Origin: Polyangiaceae bacterium
GTDB taxonomy: Bacteria; Myxococcota_A; Polyangia; Polyangiales; Polyangiaceae
DNA length: 64,000 nt
Direction of reading: 5' to 3'
NCBI GenBank assembly: GCA_041389725.1
Contig: JAWKRG010000003.1
Coordinates: 124,001 to 188,000, forward strand
Part shown: positions 44,382-53,301 of the stretch, in pieces
How positions within the stretch are numbered: the first letter of the stretch is position 1
How the letters are laid out: each line of letters opens with the position of its first letter
Notes under the pieces: model-generated
Told to the model about the DNA's origin: nothing
What the model saw: only the letters and a program-made list of their open reading frames with translations
Databases searched by the model: none
Made by a program: the position numbers and the translations under genes

Positions 44382-44927
44382 TCACGCCAGCTCGACGGCC
44401 GACTGGCTCAGGCGCTCGGGACGAACCGATCGCGGCCCGCTCTTGGTGGCGTGGGAGGAGAAGCGCACGTTGACGGCAATGTCCGCACCGCCCAGCCCTT
44501 CGCAGAGCGCGCCGGCAAAAGCGAACAGCTCGTGACGAACTTCGTCCGATACGTCTTGGTCCGAGAAGAGCACCAACTGGCCGTAGCCAGCGGCGATCAT
44601 CGCGGCGAGGGCCGCACGGGCGATCTCGTAGCGGGCAGCCGTGCACTTTGGGCACTGTGTTGCCGTGGTCGAGAGCACGACGCTGGCGGGCACTTCCCCT
44701 TCGTTCGCCAAGCGCTGCAGTCGTCGAACGATACGAGACGCGAAGCTCTTGGGTGACTCGTCGGGTTGTTGGGCGTCGACGACGGCTCGAGACACGCGCG
44801 CCTGGAGCTCTGCAACACCGGCGGGGAACTGCGCTCCCTGCTCCATGATGACGATTGCTACTTCCTTCTTACCCAACTTCGACCCCAATTCTCGTCCGTG
44901 CCTGGCTTGAACCGTTTCTCCACCCAC
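44382..44927 (-). CDS. Hypothetical protein with CxxC motif
   Basis: Up to 181 aa from GTG 44927; the start is uncertain and could be the ATG of MEQGAQFPAG about 28 codons later. The core is an alpha/beta domain with a CPKC motif (TTATQCPKCTAARYE), a long helix (ARAALAAMIAAGYGQLVLFSDQD) and a basic C-terminus (SSHATKSGPRSVRPERL). No family recognised; the Cys pair could bind zinc or act in redox chemistry. Codon bias supports a real gene. Confidence 0.6.
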   Translation of the reverse strand: MGGETVQARHGRELGSKLGKKEVAIVIMEQGAQFPAGVAELQARVSRAVVDAQQPDESPKSFASRIVRRLQRLANEGEVPASVVLSTTATQCPKCTAARYEIARAALAAMIAAGYGQLVLFSDQDVSDEVRHELFAFAGALCEGLGGADIAVNVRFSSHATKSGPRSVRPERLSQSAVELA

Positions 44928-45252
44928 ACAATTCCCGACTGCTCGCTTTTCTCAAGCCAAGCGGGGAGGGTGTCCCCGGAATTTCTAACCCCCGAAGAGA
45001 CCCCAGCGTGCGATCCAGCATCAGTAGTGTCAAGGCGTAGTCCGTACAAAAAGTCTCGACGCAGTGTGTCAGTTGACGCTCGGCAAAACGTACACGATTC
45101 GTTGCGCGCTTTTCACGGATCTTCACGGCGTCGTGACGCAATCGGTCCATCGGCCGGTCGAAGTGTCAACGCTTTGACGCGTGCATGCGCGAACATGCCA
45201 AGTTACTCACCAACTGACTGCGACAAGATGTCGCACTGCAGCGGAAGCCGAC
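44928..45252. promoter_or_regulatory. Intergenic region with two GTCA/TGAC palindromes
   Basis: 325 bp without a gene, between the CxxC protein gene's start and the 3' end of the lipoamide dehydrogenase gene. Two palindromes stand out: GTCAGTTGAC (45068-45077) and GTCAACGCTTTGAC (45165-45178). They share GTCA/TGAC half-sites and could be regulator-binding sites; the sequence does not identify a regulator. Confidence 0.35.
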
Positions 45253-46635
45253 TCAGATGTGGATGCTGCGACCCATCGTCCCGAGCGCAGCTTCTTTGAC
45301 GGCTTCCGCCAACGTCGGGTGAGCGTGACAGGCGCGTGCCAGATCTTCTGCACTCGCGCCAAACTCGATGGCGACGGCCGCTTCGGCGATCAGATCGCCG
45401 GCACGCGGCCCCAGAATGTGCACGCCCAGCACGCGATCCGTTTCCGCGTCCGCCAGGATCTTCACGCGCCCTTCCGTGGATCCAAGCGCGCGGGCGCGGC
45501 CGTTGGCCATGAAGGGAAAGACTCCGCGGTTGTAGGCCCGACCCGCGTCGGAAAGCTCCTCCTCGGTCTTGCCCACGCTGGCGATCTCGGGATGGGTGTA
45601 CACGATGGCGGGGATCGCGTCGTAGTTGACGTGGCCGTAGCCCGTTGCCAATCGCTCCACGCAGGCAATGCCTTCCTCTTCTGCTTTGTGGGCCAGCATG
45701 GGCCCCGGAATGACATCGCCGATGGCGAAAATCCCAGGCTGGCTGGTCTGAAAGTGCTCGTCGACGCGAATGCGCCCCCGATCGTCGACGGCAACGCCCA
45801 CGGCGTCGAGACCGAGGCCGTCGGTGTTTGGACTGCGTCCGACGGCGACCAACACGCGGTCGCCAGTGAGGGGCTCGGCGCCGTCGATCTCCACCACCGC
45901 GCGTCCGGTGTCATCGACATGTGCACCCACCACGCGCGTCCCGAGCCGGAACTCGATGCCCTGCTTCTGAAAGCTGCGCTTGGCTTCGGTGGCCAACTCG
46001 GCGTCCATTCCGGGAAGAATGCGATCGAGGTACTCGAGCACCGTCACTTTCGCTCCGAGGCGACGCCAGACGCTGCCCAGCTCCAGACCGATCACCCCAG
46101 CACCAATCACGATCAAGTGCTCGGGCACCTTGTCATAGCTCAGCGCCTCGGTGCTGGTGCCAATCACGGTGCCGTCGACGTGGACGCCGCGCAAGGCGGA
46201 CACTTTGCTTCCGGTCGCGATGAGCACACGCTCGGCCTGAAGGTCGATGCTGGCATCGCCGTCGACCCGCAACTGCTTGGCCCCGACGAAGCGCGCGTGT
46301 CCGTGGTACCGAGTCACCCTGTTCTTCTTGAACAAGCCAGCAACGCCCTGGGTGAGACCGCGTACGATGCCGTCTTTGCGTGAGAGCATCTTGGCCAAGT
46401 CCAGCTGCGGCTGGACCAAAATCCCCATCTCGCCCAGGTGATCCCGCGCTTCCGCGTAGCGCTCACTGGCCTCGAGCAGGGCCTTGCTGGGAATGCAGCC
46501 GACGCGCAGGCATGTCCCTCCGAGCTGAGACTCCTTTTCCACACAGGCGACGTCGAGGCCCAACTGCGCGGCGCGAATGGCGGCGACGTAACCCCCGGGC
46601 CCTGCCCCGATGACGACGAGATCGTGCTTCGGCAT
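45253..46635 (-). CDS. lpdA: Dihydrolipoyl dehydrogenase (E3)
   Basis: 460 aa. It reoxidises the dihydrolipoyl groups of 2-oxoacid dehydrogenase complexes using NAD+. Visible are the FAD Rossmann motif VIGAGPGGYVAAIRAAQLG, the redox disulfide GGTCLRVGCIPSK, the NAD motif VIGAGVIGLELGSVW, FAIGDVIPGPMLAHKAEEEG, and the C-terminal CHAHPTLAEAVKEAAL with the catalytic His. It is likely the E3 of the SucA/SucB complex encoded about 12 kb away, and may also serve pyruvate dehydrogenase or a glycine-cleavage system. Confidence 0.96.
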   Translation of the reverse strand: MPKHDLVVIGAGPGGYVAAIRAAQLGLDVACVEKESQLGGTCLRVGCIPSKALLEASERYAEARDHLGEMGILVQPQLDLAKMLSRKDGIVRGLTQGVAGLFKKNRVTRYHGHARFVGAKQLRVDGDASIDLQAERVLIATGSKVSALRGVHVDGTVIGTSTEALSYDKVPEHLIVIGAGVIGLELGSVWRRLGAKVTVLEYLDRILPGMDAELATEAKRSFQKQGIEFRLGTRVVGAHVDDTGRAVVEIDGAEPLTGDRVLVAVGRSPNTDGLGLDAVGVAVDDRGRIRVDEHFQTSQPGIFAIGDVIPGPMLAHKAEEEGIACVERLATGYGHVNYDAIPAIVYTHPEIASVGKTEEELSDAGRAYNRGVFPFMANGRARALGSTEGRVKILADAETDRVLGVHILGPRAGDLIAEAAVAIEFGASAEDLARACHAHPTLAEAVKEAALGTMGRSIHI

Positions 46636-46729
46636 GGCGCCGTGTATAGCGTCCGTCCCCGTGTGGGCGCCAGTGCCGCGTCGCCGAACGCGTTCTGAAG
46701 GCGCCCGCTCAGCAGGGAAGGCCCTTGGC

Positions 46730-47431
46730 TCAGAAGTGGAAGGTGGCGGTCCCCAGCACGCGCGAACGGTTTCGAGCAGCGGGCTCCCAGACGGAAAGAT
46801 TCGAAGCGCTCGAAACGCCGGAGAAGTCGATCCACATCGATTCGTAGCGGACGCCTAGGGACAGGTGGTGGTGCACCCGCACCTGGGGTCCGATGCCGAG
46901 AGCGACGTAGCCGCGATTGATCGACTCCTCGAACACGCCAGCCGAGGAGGTGGCACGCGCCGTCATGCGTACGCTTCCCGCCGTGGCCTCGGTCAGCAGG
47001 CGCAAGGGCCCTGCGAGAGGAATGTACGCGCGCACGCCCAGGCCCATGGCCAGCATGCTCAGCTCGTCCTGTACCGGCGTGCCGTCGTCATAGAAACCGT
47101 CATGGGTCATGCCCCCGATCGCCTCGATCTCGCCGATGGCATAGAAGCGCACCGGAAAACCACGCCACATGCCACCGACGCCGAAGGTGCCGCCAACCAA
47201 GCGCCCGCCTTCAGGCCCAAACAGCATCCCGGCGCCGAGTTCGCCAAGGAAGAACGTTCCCGGCTTGCCGCGCTTGCGTGGCGGTGGCGGCTCGGGCTCG
47301 ACGGCATCATCCGCGGACGTGGACTCCAGCGCGGCCTCCACGCTGTCGTCGGGGTTCTGTGCTTGAGCGCCGGCCCGAGGAGCTGCGGCGGCGAGGCCCA
47401 GCGTGAGTAGCGTCGAAAGCATGAGTTTCAT
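46730..47431 (-). CDS. Outer-membrane beta-barrel-type protein
   Basis: 233 aa from ATG 47431 (MKLMLSTLLTLGLAAAAPRAGAQ), with AAGGA upstream; an in-frame ATG four codons earlier has the same sequence immediately before it, too close for initiation. After the Sec signal and an acidic/Pro-rich linker (DDAVEPEPPPPRKRGKPG) come alternating strands such as FFLGELGAGMLFGPEGGRLVGG and RFYAIGEIEAIGG. The C-terminus ends LGTATFHF with terminal Phe, typical of outer-membrane barrels. Function unknown. Confidence 0.78.
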   Translation of the reverse strand: MKLMLSTLLTLGLAAAAPRAGAQAQNPDDSVEAALESTSADDAVEPEPPPPRKRGKPGTFFLGELGAGMLFGPEGGRLVGGTFGVGGMWRGFPVRFYAIGEIEAIGGMTHDGFYDDGTPVQDELSMLAMGLGVRAYIPLAGPLRLLTEATAGSVRMTARATSSAGVFEESINRGYVALGIGPQVRVHHHLSLGVRYESMWIDFSGVSSASNLSVWEPAARNRSRVLGTATFHF

Positions 47432-47627
47432 GGCAAGTCGCATCCTTCGCCAGCTGCCTTCGCAAACATCGTGCCTGACTCTCGGACGTCGGCAAGGAGT
47501 GCGACCTGCGGCGATCTTCCCCCACGCTCCGTGGCAGGTGTTGCCTGGCGCCACAGTTCTGCTCGCCAAGGCGTAATCGGACGTTCTCGGCGCCGCAGGA
47601 CACCGTGCTGCCCGGTGGTGAGCCCCC

Positions 47628-49265
47628 TCACCACAGCTCGTCGCTGACCCCAATTCCGGGCACCGAGCCCAGTTGCGGATCGCATGCGTTGGCCTGCGGA
47701 CTCAGCGCGGTGGGCTTGGAACGTGGCAAGCACACTTGCTCTGGTCCGGTCCAGCGCTTTGCCAGGAAGCAGAGGTCCTCGTTCTTGGAGTCTTCGGCTG
47801 CGCTGGCCACGATGTCGTGGTCTCCAGGCTGCGCGAACTGCGCCGACTCGAAGTAGAAGTTGTAGTCGAAAGTGTTGGTGCTGCCGGGCGCCTTGTAGAT
47901 GGCGTTCGAGCGAATGAAGCTGTTGCAACGCCAGTCTGAATCGCCTCCAGCAGCGTACCCCCAGTACTGCGCGTCCACCACGATGTTGCGATACGCTTCG
48001 TTGCTGGAACCGCCCAGCTGGATCCCAAAGTCCTCGCTGGTCACGGGCGTCTCCGTGTCCACCACGACGTTGTCAATCAGTGAGTGGTGAGAGTTGCTGA
48101 AGACCAAGCCCTTGGCGTTGTCCCAAATCACGTTCTTCTGCGCGAGCACGTACTTGGCTATCACGTGCACCACCATCGCCTCTCCCCAGGATCCGGTGCC
48201 GCCGCAAGCTGGATCCGTCCGCTTGAACCCCCAGATGCGATTGTTGCTGACCTGTACCAAGTTCGTCGCACTGGTGCCCGCCGCCTTGATGTCAACGGCG
48301 TTCTCCGCGCAGGCGCAGTCGCCGTTGGAATCCAAGTTGCCGCTGCAATCCGAATAGACCGCCGACGTGAGGTACATGTCGTTGTCATCCACGATCGTGC
48401 CGCCGAAGTCCGTGTCGTTGGTCGCGTCGCCAGGCTGATACAGTTGGATGGCGTCCGTGCAGTCGTAGATCTCGTTGTTCACCACACGGGTCCCGTGAAT
48501 GGCCACGTCCCCGCCGGCTGGACTCTGACCCGACAATATGACGCAGATGCGGTCGCTGTTGGGCACGAGCGGCGCGCTGCGCAGAACGCTGTTCTGCAGC
48601 GTGTTGTCGTGGGACGTATCCCAGATCTCCACTCGCGCCGACTCGAGCAGCAAGCGATCGAGCACGACATGCTGTGAACCGTGGTTGAGCCCGACGCGGC
48701 CCCAGCTTCCCCTCAGGGTCAGACCCTGGATCACCCAGTAGTCCGCGTCGTCCAGGTAGAGTTCCTCCACGACGGCGCGAGCGCTCTCCGCCTGCTTCAC
48801 CGGGTGCGAAGCCACGCTCGAGGCCGGATCCCAATAGCGGATCCAGCGCTCCTTCCCGGCACTGCCATCGGCATGAATGCTGATCGTACCAAGGCCCGTG
48901 TAGTTGCCAGGCTTCACACAGAACACGCGGTAGTTCGGATCGTCTATGTCTGCCCAGTCGGCATCCTGTTCGATTATGCGCACCACCGGGTCGTTCGCAT
49001 CGCAGTCGGGAACGACGAGCGGCGCCTCGTAGGGGCTCGAACTCATCCCGCCGCCACCGCTACCCGCGTCGCCGGCCGCTCCTCCCGCGTCGCCCGCATC
49101 CGTCCCCGCGGCGGCCCCCGCTCCGGAGGCGCCACTCGACGCGTCCATGCCCCCGTCCCCAGCGCCCCCACTGCCAGCAGGCCCACTGCTGGAGTCGTCC
49201 CCGCAGCCCCAGACACTCGCGAAGACCAGCGAAAGGGTACCGATCCAGGAAACAAGCCGCGCCAT
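47628..49265 (-). CDS. Right-handed beta-helix lipoprotein
   Basis: 545 aa from ATG 49265. Signal with lipobox SVWGCGDD, then a Gly/Ala/Ser linker of about 60 residues. The rest shows parallel beta-helix repeats: short strands with Asn and Asp ladders (LNHGSQHVVLDRLLLES, NTLQNSVLRSAPLV, RVVNNEIYDCTDAIQLY, QVSNNRIWGFKRT, NVVVDTETPVTSEDFGI). Such folds occur in polysaccharide lyases and adhesins. No lyase active-site motif could be identified, so binding or degradation of a polysaccharide is only a guess. Confidence 0.83.
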   Translation of the reverse strand: MARLVSWIGTLSLVFASVWGCGDDSSSGPAGSGGAGDGGMDASSGASGAGAAAGTDAGDAGGAAGDAGSGGGGMSSSPYEAPLVVPDCDANDPVVRIIEQDADWADIDDPNYRVFCVKPGNYTGLGTISIHADGSAGKERWIRYWDPASSVASHPVKQAESARAVVEELYLDDADYWVIQGLTLRGSWGRVGLNHGSQHVVLDRLLLESARVEIWDTSHDNTLQNSVLRSAPLVPNSDRICVILSGQSPAGGDVAIHGTRVVNNEIYDCTDAIQLYQPGDATNDTDFGGTIVDDNDMYLTSAVYSDCSGNLDSNGDCACAENAVDIKAAGTSATNLVQVSNNRIWGFKRTDPACGGTGSWGEAMVVHVIAKYVLAQKNVIWDNAKGLVFSNSHHSLIDNVVVDTETPVTSEDFGIQLGGSSNEAYRNIVVDAQYWGYAAGGDSDWRCNSFIRSNAIYKAPGSTNTFDYNFYFESAQFAQPGDHDIVASAAEDSKNEDLCFLAKRWTGPEQVCLPRSKPTALSPQANACDPQLGSVPGIGVSDELW

Positions 49266-49377
49266 TCTCCAAACATAGTCGTGCTGCAGTCCCTGCGAAA
49301 CGAGATTCCACGGACGCCGTCCCCACGCTCCCCTGCCATGCGCGACGCGCCGCTCAGGTCGACCGGGTGAGACCAGC

Positions 49378-49722
49378 TCAGCGCGCGACCCAGGCGTGCC
49401 ACTCGTGCTGCACGATGAAGCCCAGTGCAACGAAGAGGCAGCCCAACGTGATCCAGGTCAACGTCGCTGCCAACCAGGGCGGCGAGGCAGTGCGACGTAC
49501 GCCCGTAGCCACGTACGTGACGACCGAAGCGACGAGCGCGGCGGCCAGGGTGGTGGCGGAGCGGCCATACCAGAGCATGGTGACGCCGGGGATGGGCGGG
49601 CCCGCGCGCCAGACGCGCTCGAGGGGGTAGTAGGCGAGAGTCAGCGGCGCAACGACGTGGACGACACAAGCGACCACGATGGCAACGCTCGCCGCGACCG
49701 CCACTCGATCCCGTTGCTCCAT
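49378..49722 (-). CDS. Small multi-TM membrane protein, end of the haem cluster
   Basis: 114 aa with three or four hydrophobic helices (VAVAASVAIVVACVVHVVAPL, ATTLAALVASVVTYVATG-like, WLAATLTWITLGCLFVALGFIV). Histidines lie in or near helices 1 and 4 (ACVVHVV, FIVQHEWHAW), which could bind haem b or a quinone; this is inference. It starts three bases after the preceding stop and is the last gene of the cluster from 53.2 kb. Confidence 0.65.
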   Translation of the reverse strand: MEQRDRVAVAASVAIVVACVVHVVAPLTLAYYPLERVWRAGPPIPGVTMLWYGRSATTLAAALVASVVTYVATGVRRTASPPWLAATLTWITLGCLFVALGFIVQHEWHAWVAR

Positions 49723-49725
49723 GCG

Positions 49726-50193
49726 CTAGCGGTCCCCCAGGGTGCCGAGGTACCAGCCCACACACGCGTTGAAAACGAGGACGAGGAGCACGAAGGAGCT
49801 GAGCCCGAGCGCGAGCGCGGAGTACTTGGCCGATGCTTTACGCGACGGCTCGGCTTCACCCGGACGTCGCAGCAACAGGAAGATCCCCACCACTGGCACC
49901 AATGCCAACGTAGCGGCCTGCTCTTTGATCTCGAAGAGGCCCGTCGCCCAGGGATACACGCGATCGAGGAACTCCGCGCGCACGCGGACGCGGAAGGTCG
50001 GGTACACGAGAGAACCCAGGCCATACAGCAACGCGTAAGCCACCAGCAGCGTGCGAGCGTGCACGTACGCGCGACGATCGCCGCGCGCCCGCCACAGGCG
50101 CACGATCAGATGAACACAAGCCGCCGTCGCAGCAATAGCAGCGATCCAATGCAGGAACTGCAGCAGCCTGGCAATCGATTCGAACGCGACCAT
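49726..50193 (-). CDS. Four-TM membrane protein in the haem cluster
   Basis: 155 aa from ATG 50193 (MVAFESIARLLQF). Four membrane helices are predicted. The first contains LQFLHWIAAIAATAACVHLIV with two His; the loop YVHARTLLVAYALLYGLG adds a third. FEIKEQAATLALVPVVGIFLLL and a terminal helix (SSFVLLVLVFNACVGWYL) follow. I do not recognise the family, but the His content fits a cytochrome b-like quinone oxidase role. It lies 64 bp after the large haem lipoprotein and just before the last gene. Confidence 0.65.
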   Translation of the reverse strand: MVAFESIARLLQFLHWIAAIAATAACVHLIVRLWRARGDRRAYVHARTLLVAYALLYGLGSLVYPTFRVRVRAEFLDRVYPWATGLFEIKEQAATLALVPVVGIFLLLRRPGEAEPSRKASAKYSALALGLSSFVLLVLVFNACVGWYLGTLGDR

Positions 50194-50257
50194 GACGGAA
50201 ACGGGCGGGGGCCTAGACCTACCTTGCCGGCAGCAATGGTTCAACCTGCTGGCGAGT

Positions 50258-51304
50258 TCACAACATCACGTGGTGCTCAGGGTCACCGTGACACTTCGCC
50301 TCGTTGCAGGTGGGCTTGTGCTCCTTGTCCTCGGGCATGATTTTGTCGGCGAACTCCCCACGAGCGTGCGTCTCGACCTTCGTCCAGTCGATGGCGGGCT
50401 GCCCGGTGTCGCGAACGAAGTAGAACCCGAGGCTGTCTGTGCACGTGTAGTAGAGCGTCTGCCCATCGCGCACGCCCACTTCGATCCCCGGCGCGCCGTT
50501 CGTAGTCCCCCAATCGTAGATGCGACCGGCAAACAGGAACTCCTGGCCCGGCCCCGCGTCGCCGCCGGCGCGATGGCAGCTGAGGCACTCGATACTGGCA
50601 AGGGCGACGTGATCCTGGGGTGCGGGCGCCTCGGGCTTGCATGCCGCATCCCAAGTGCACGGCCAGAAGTCGCCTTCGAAGCACAGCACGCCACCACCCC
50701 CACCCGTGGCGGAGCCACCAGTTCCTCCCAAGCCGCCCCCTCCAAGTCCGCCGCTGCCCCCGGTTCCTCCGCCGCCGCTGCCGCCGCTGCCGCCGCTACC
50801 GCCGCTTCCCGTCCCCGTGAATCCCGGTGGCGCTTCGATTTGCGACGCGGCGAAGCACGTCTTGCGATCGAGTTTGTTTTCCACCCAAGAGCGCAGGCAC
50901 GCATCCGCGTCGTCGTTCAGGGCGTGTCCGCCTTCGTGTTGCTCGATGCCGCGTCCCTTGCGGAACAGCGTGAGCCGCTCGGGATGCTGACCGCCGTCGT
51001 GCACCACCTCGTGCATTCGCTCGGGCTCGAGGGCGAGAACGGACGCGTAGTTGGCGTCGTGTTCCGCGGCGGTGTCCTGCTGGTCTCCGGGCACGTCCTT
51101 CGAGTCGAGGCGCAAACCGTAGCGACCGTAGAGCCGCAAGTTGCGCTCCGGGCGCCCGTGGCAGTCGAGGCTTCCGCAGCGAGCCGCAAGCGCGGTGCTC
51201 ACGTAGCGAAAGTCCTCTTGGGGCGGCGCGTTGAAAGAGATCGGAGCCGCGTCTGGGCCACAAGCGCCGACGATGATCCCAAACCAGAGCAGCACGCGCT
51301 TCAT
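50258..51304 (-). CDS. Multihaem c-type lipoprotein with Gly-rich linker
   Basis: 348 aa from ATG 51304; lipobox IVGACGPDA. One canonical haem motif is present (CLSCH, about residue 249), and two unusual CX4CH motifs bracket it: CGSLDCH at 43-49 and CNEAKCH near the C-terminus. A 45-residue Gly/Ser linker (GTGSGGSGGSGGSGGGG) separates the N-terminal haem region from the C-terminal domain. CX4CH is rarer than CXXCH but is known in some cytochromes. The start overlaps the preceding stop by ATGA. Confidence 0.78.
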   Translation of the reverse strand: MKRVLLWFGIIVGACGPDAAPISFNAPPQEDFRYVSTALAARCGSLDCHGRPERNLRLYGRYGLRLDSKDVPGDQQDTAAEHDANYASVLALEPERMHEVVHDGGQHPERLTLFRKGRGIEQHEGGHALNDDADACLRSWVENKLDRKTCFAASQIEAPPGFTGTGSGGSGGSGGSGGGGTGGSGGLGGGGLGGTGGSATGGGGGVLCFEGDFWPCTWDAACKPEAPAPQDHVALASIECLSCHRAGGDAGPGQEFLFAGRIYDWGTTNGAPGIEVGVRDGQTLYYTCTDSLGFYFVRDTGQPAIDWTKVETHARGEFADKIMPEDKEHKPTCNEAKCHGDPEHHVML

Positions 51305-51780
51305 GGCTGCTCCCGCAGGTAGACATGGCCTGGACTCGCGGCGCTGGTGGGGTCGCGGTGGCACGCAGCACAGGAGCGCTCGCGGAACACCGGTGTGTGC
51401 ATCAAGCGCACCTCGTCGCCGCTCTCCACTTTGACCCACAAAGGGAAATCGAGCCCGAGCGCTCCCTCTTCGAAAAAGAAGTTGCCGGACTCGGTCGTGT
51501 AGCGAGAGCGCTGATGGCCCTTTGCGTCGAACACCCGCACGAGCGCTCCACGCACCGGCTCCAGATTGGCAGGCGACAGGAAGACGGTGCCAGCCAGATC
51601 GAACGCTTCCTCGGGTCCGTCACCGTGGCACCAAGTACAAGGTTGCCCCGCGCGATGATTGGGTCCTGGTTCGTAGGGACCGGGGTCGGCACCCAGAGAG
51701 TCGATGCGAGCCTGTGCCACGGGATCACTACACCCGCACATCAGCGCAACCACGCACCACGCAAGACCGCGCTTCACCAT
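51301..51780 (-). CDS. Di-haem c-type lipoprotein
   Basis: 159 aa from ATG 51780. Signal peptide with lipobox near ALMCGC. Two canonical haem-binding motifs lie at CTWCH (48-52) and CAACH (137-141). The stretch between (FDLAGTVFLSPANLEPVRGALVRVFDAKGHQRSRYTTESGN) is a carboxypeptidase-regulatory-like beta-domain, as in many extracellular cytochromes. It overlaps both neighbours in the cluster. Confidence 0.82.
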   Translation of the reverse strand: MVKRGLAWCVVALMCGCSDPVAQARIDSLGADPGPYEPGPNHRAGQPCTWCHGDGPEEAFDLAGTVFLSPANLEPVRGALVRVFDAKGHQRSRYTTESGNFFFEEGALGLDFPLWVKVESGDEVRLMHTPVFRERSCAACHRDPTSAASPGHVYLREQP

Positions 51781-52943
51781 AACCTCACGTCCACGGCGGC
51801 AACGGCAAATGTGGCCCAGCGATGGTCGATGTAAAGGGTGTTGGGGAAATCCGTGTACGAAGCGTCGAGCTGCATGCTCAGACGCAGGTCTTGGCTCGGG
51901 GCAAGTCCCGCGCCGAAACCAGCGGTCGCGGTCCACAGCCTCGACAGCTCCCGATCCCCCGTGCGAAAGGACGGCGCGTCGACCCGACCGTCCTGGATGC
52001 TGCCGACGTAGGCTCGCCGCCAAAAGCTGACGGCGGACTGCTCATGAAAGCGAAGGGCTGGCCAGAGGGAAAGGGCTCGCGACACCTCCACGACCCATCG
52101 CGCGTCAGCGGTGTTGGCGAACATGCCCCAGCCGTCGGCGTAGATGCGATCCCAGAACGTCAGGGTCGAGTGTTCGAAGCGATGCGCGAGGCGAGCACTA
52201 GCGGCGGCACGACGTCGCGTATCCGGCAGCTGCTCTCCGATGCGCCCCGGCAAGCGCAGCTGGTTCACGAGTTCGATCGACGCGCCCGTGGGGACCATGG
52301 GCGCAACGTCGGCAGCGAACAGGGGCAAGTAGCGGTAGGGCTTCTCTTGGCGCCCCGACTCCAGCATCACATCCAACGCCAGGGTCAAGGTCGTGGCGCG
52401 ATCGAGAACCAGCTCGGCGGACGTGGATGCGGTGTGCCTGACGGAACGCAGCGCGTAGTCCGAAAAGGACGTTCCCTTTCGACCCGCGATGTCGCGCTGG
52501 AAGGCGTAGCCCACCGTCAGCAGCAGCTGCTTGTTCGCGAAAAAGCGCGACCCCTCCAGTCCTGCAGTCCACGACACGAAGTCTGGCTCGAAAGAAGCCG
52601 CGCCGCTCAAGTTCACGGCGTAGTTGCCACGCTCGAATCCAGCGCCGAGTTCTCCCGCGTGGCGCACCTCGGTCCAGCGAGGACTCGCGGTGGAAACGAT
52701 GTCCACGGAGGCCGCGGACACGATATCGATCAGGTAGCCACCGCGCGCCGACCATCCGTCATCTGTCTTCGCCTTGGCTCCGACCGCTGGAGTCACGACG
52801 GTCACGTCGTCACTGTCGTAGTAGCCGCTGAGTTCCCCATTGCCGTCCCAACGCGTCGGATCCGCAGTCACCCGCGCTGGTGCTGACGCAGCCAGGGCGC
52901 ACAGCACGAACTTCGCCCAGCGCCGGAAGACGGACGGACTCAC
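51774..52943 (-). CDS. DUF3570-family outer-membrane beta-barrel
   Basis: 389 aa from GTG 52943; a TTG at 52961 overlapping the upstream stop is the alternative. A signal peptide (RWAKFVLCALAASAPARVTAD) precedes DPTRWDGNGELSGYYDSDDVTVVTP, and the rest alternates amphipathic strands to a C-terminal AVAAVDVRLW ending. The DUF3570 family is an outer-membrane protein of unknown function almost always paired with a DUF4266 lipoprotein, as here. A porin-like sheath for the adjacent haem lipoproteins is the most attractive role, as in porin-cytochrome conduits. Confidence 0.83.
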   Translation of the reverse strand: MSPSVFRRWAKFVLCALAASAPARVTADPTRWDGNGELSGYYDSDDVTVVTPAVGAKAKTDDGWSARGGYLIDIVSAASVDIVSTASPRWTEVRHAGELGAGFERGNYAVNLSGAASFEPDFVSWTAGLEGSRFFANKQLLLTVGYAFQRDIAGRKGTSFSDYALRSVRHTASTSAELVLDRATTLTLALDVMLESGRQEKPYRYLPLFAADVAPMVPTGASIELVNQLRLPGRIGEQLPDTRRRAAASARLAHRFEHSTLTFWDRIYADGWGMFANTADARWVVEVSRALSLWPALRFHEQSAVSFWRRAYVGSIQDGRVDAPSFRTGDRELSRLWTATAGFGAGLAPSQDLRLSMQLDASYTDFPNTLYIDHRWATFAVAAVDVRLW

Positions 52944-52957
52944 GACGGGGACCGAGG

Positions 52958-53164
52958 TCAATTGCAGCCACAACCTCCGGTGCGAGTCGCGCTGGCGCCA
53001 GCGGCACCTTCCTGCACTGCGTGGAGGTGCGACCGACCTGCTCCTACATTGTCTCCCTGCTGCATCGTCGGGTGCGCGAGGCGCCCACGTTCGTAGGCTG
53101 CAACCGGAGCGCAGCCCGCCGGCAGCCCCAGCAAAAACAGGCATATCAGGCTTCTGCGCAGCAT
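52958..53164 (-). CDS. DUF4266 small lipoprotein
   Basis: 68 aa from ATG 53164 (MLRRSLICLFLLGLPAGCAP, lipobox Cys18). The mature peptide has APVAAYERGRLAHPTMQ, the family's RGRLA-P-M signature, then GDNVGAGRSHLHAVQEGA and the conserved tail GGCGCN. DUF4266 genes are regularly found next to DUF3570. The function is unknown; the Cys-Gly-Cys end and conserved His make metal or cofactor binding plausible. First gene of the cluster. Confidence 0.85.
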   Translation of the reverse strand: MLRRSLICLFLLGLPAGCAPVAAYERGRLAHPTMQQGDNVGAGRSHLHAVQEGAAGASATRTGGCGCN

Positions 53165-53301
53165 GCGGGGTCGCACCGTAGATGCTCCTGGGTCACGAGG
53201 GAACAGGGAAGGACAGCACAATCAAGGGCGTAGGACGGTCGACCCTGGGTCGATGCCGCATCGCGTGCTAGGCTCGGACAGCGGATTTTTGGAGGGCTCT
53301 A

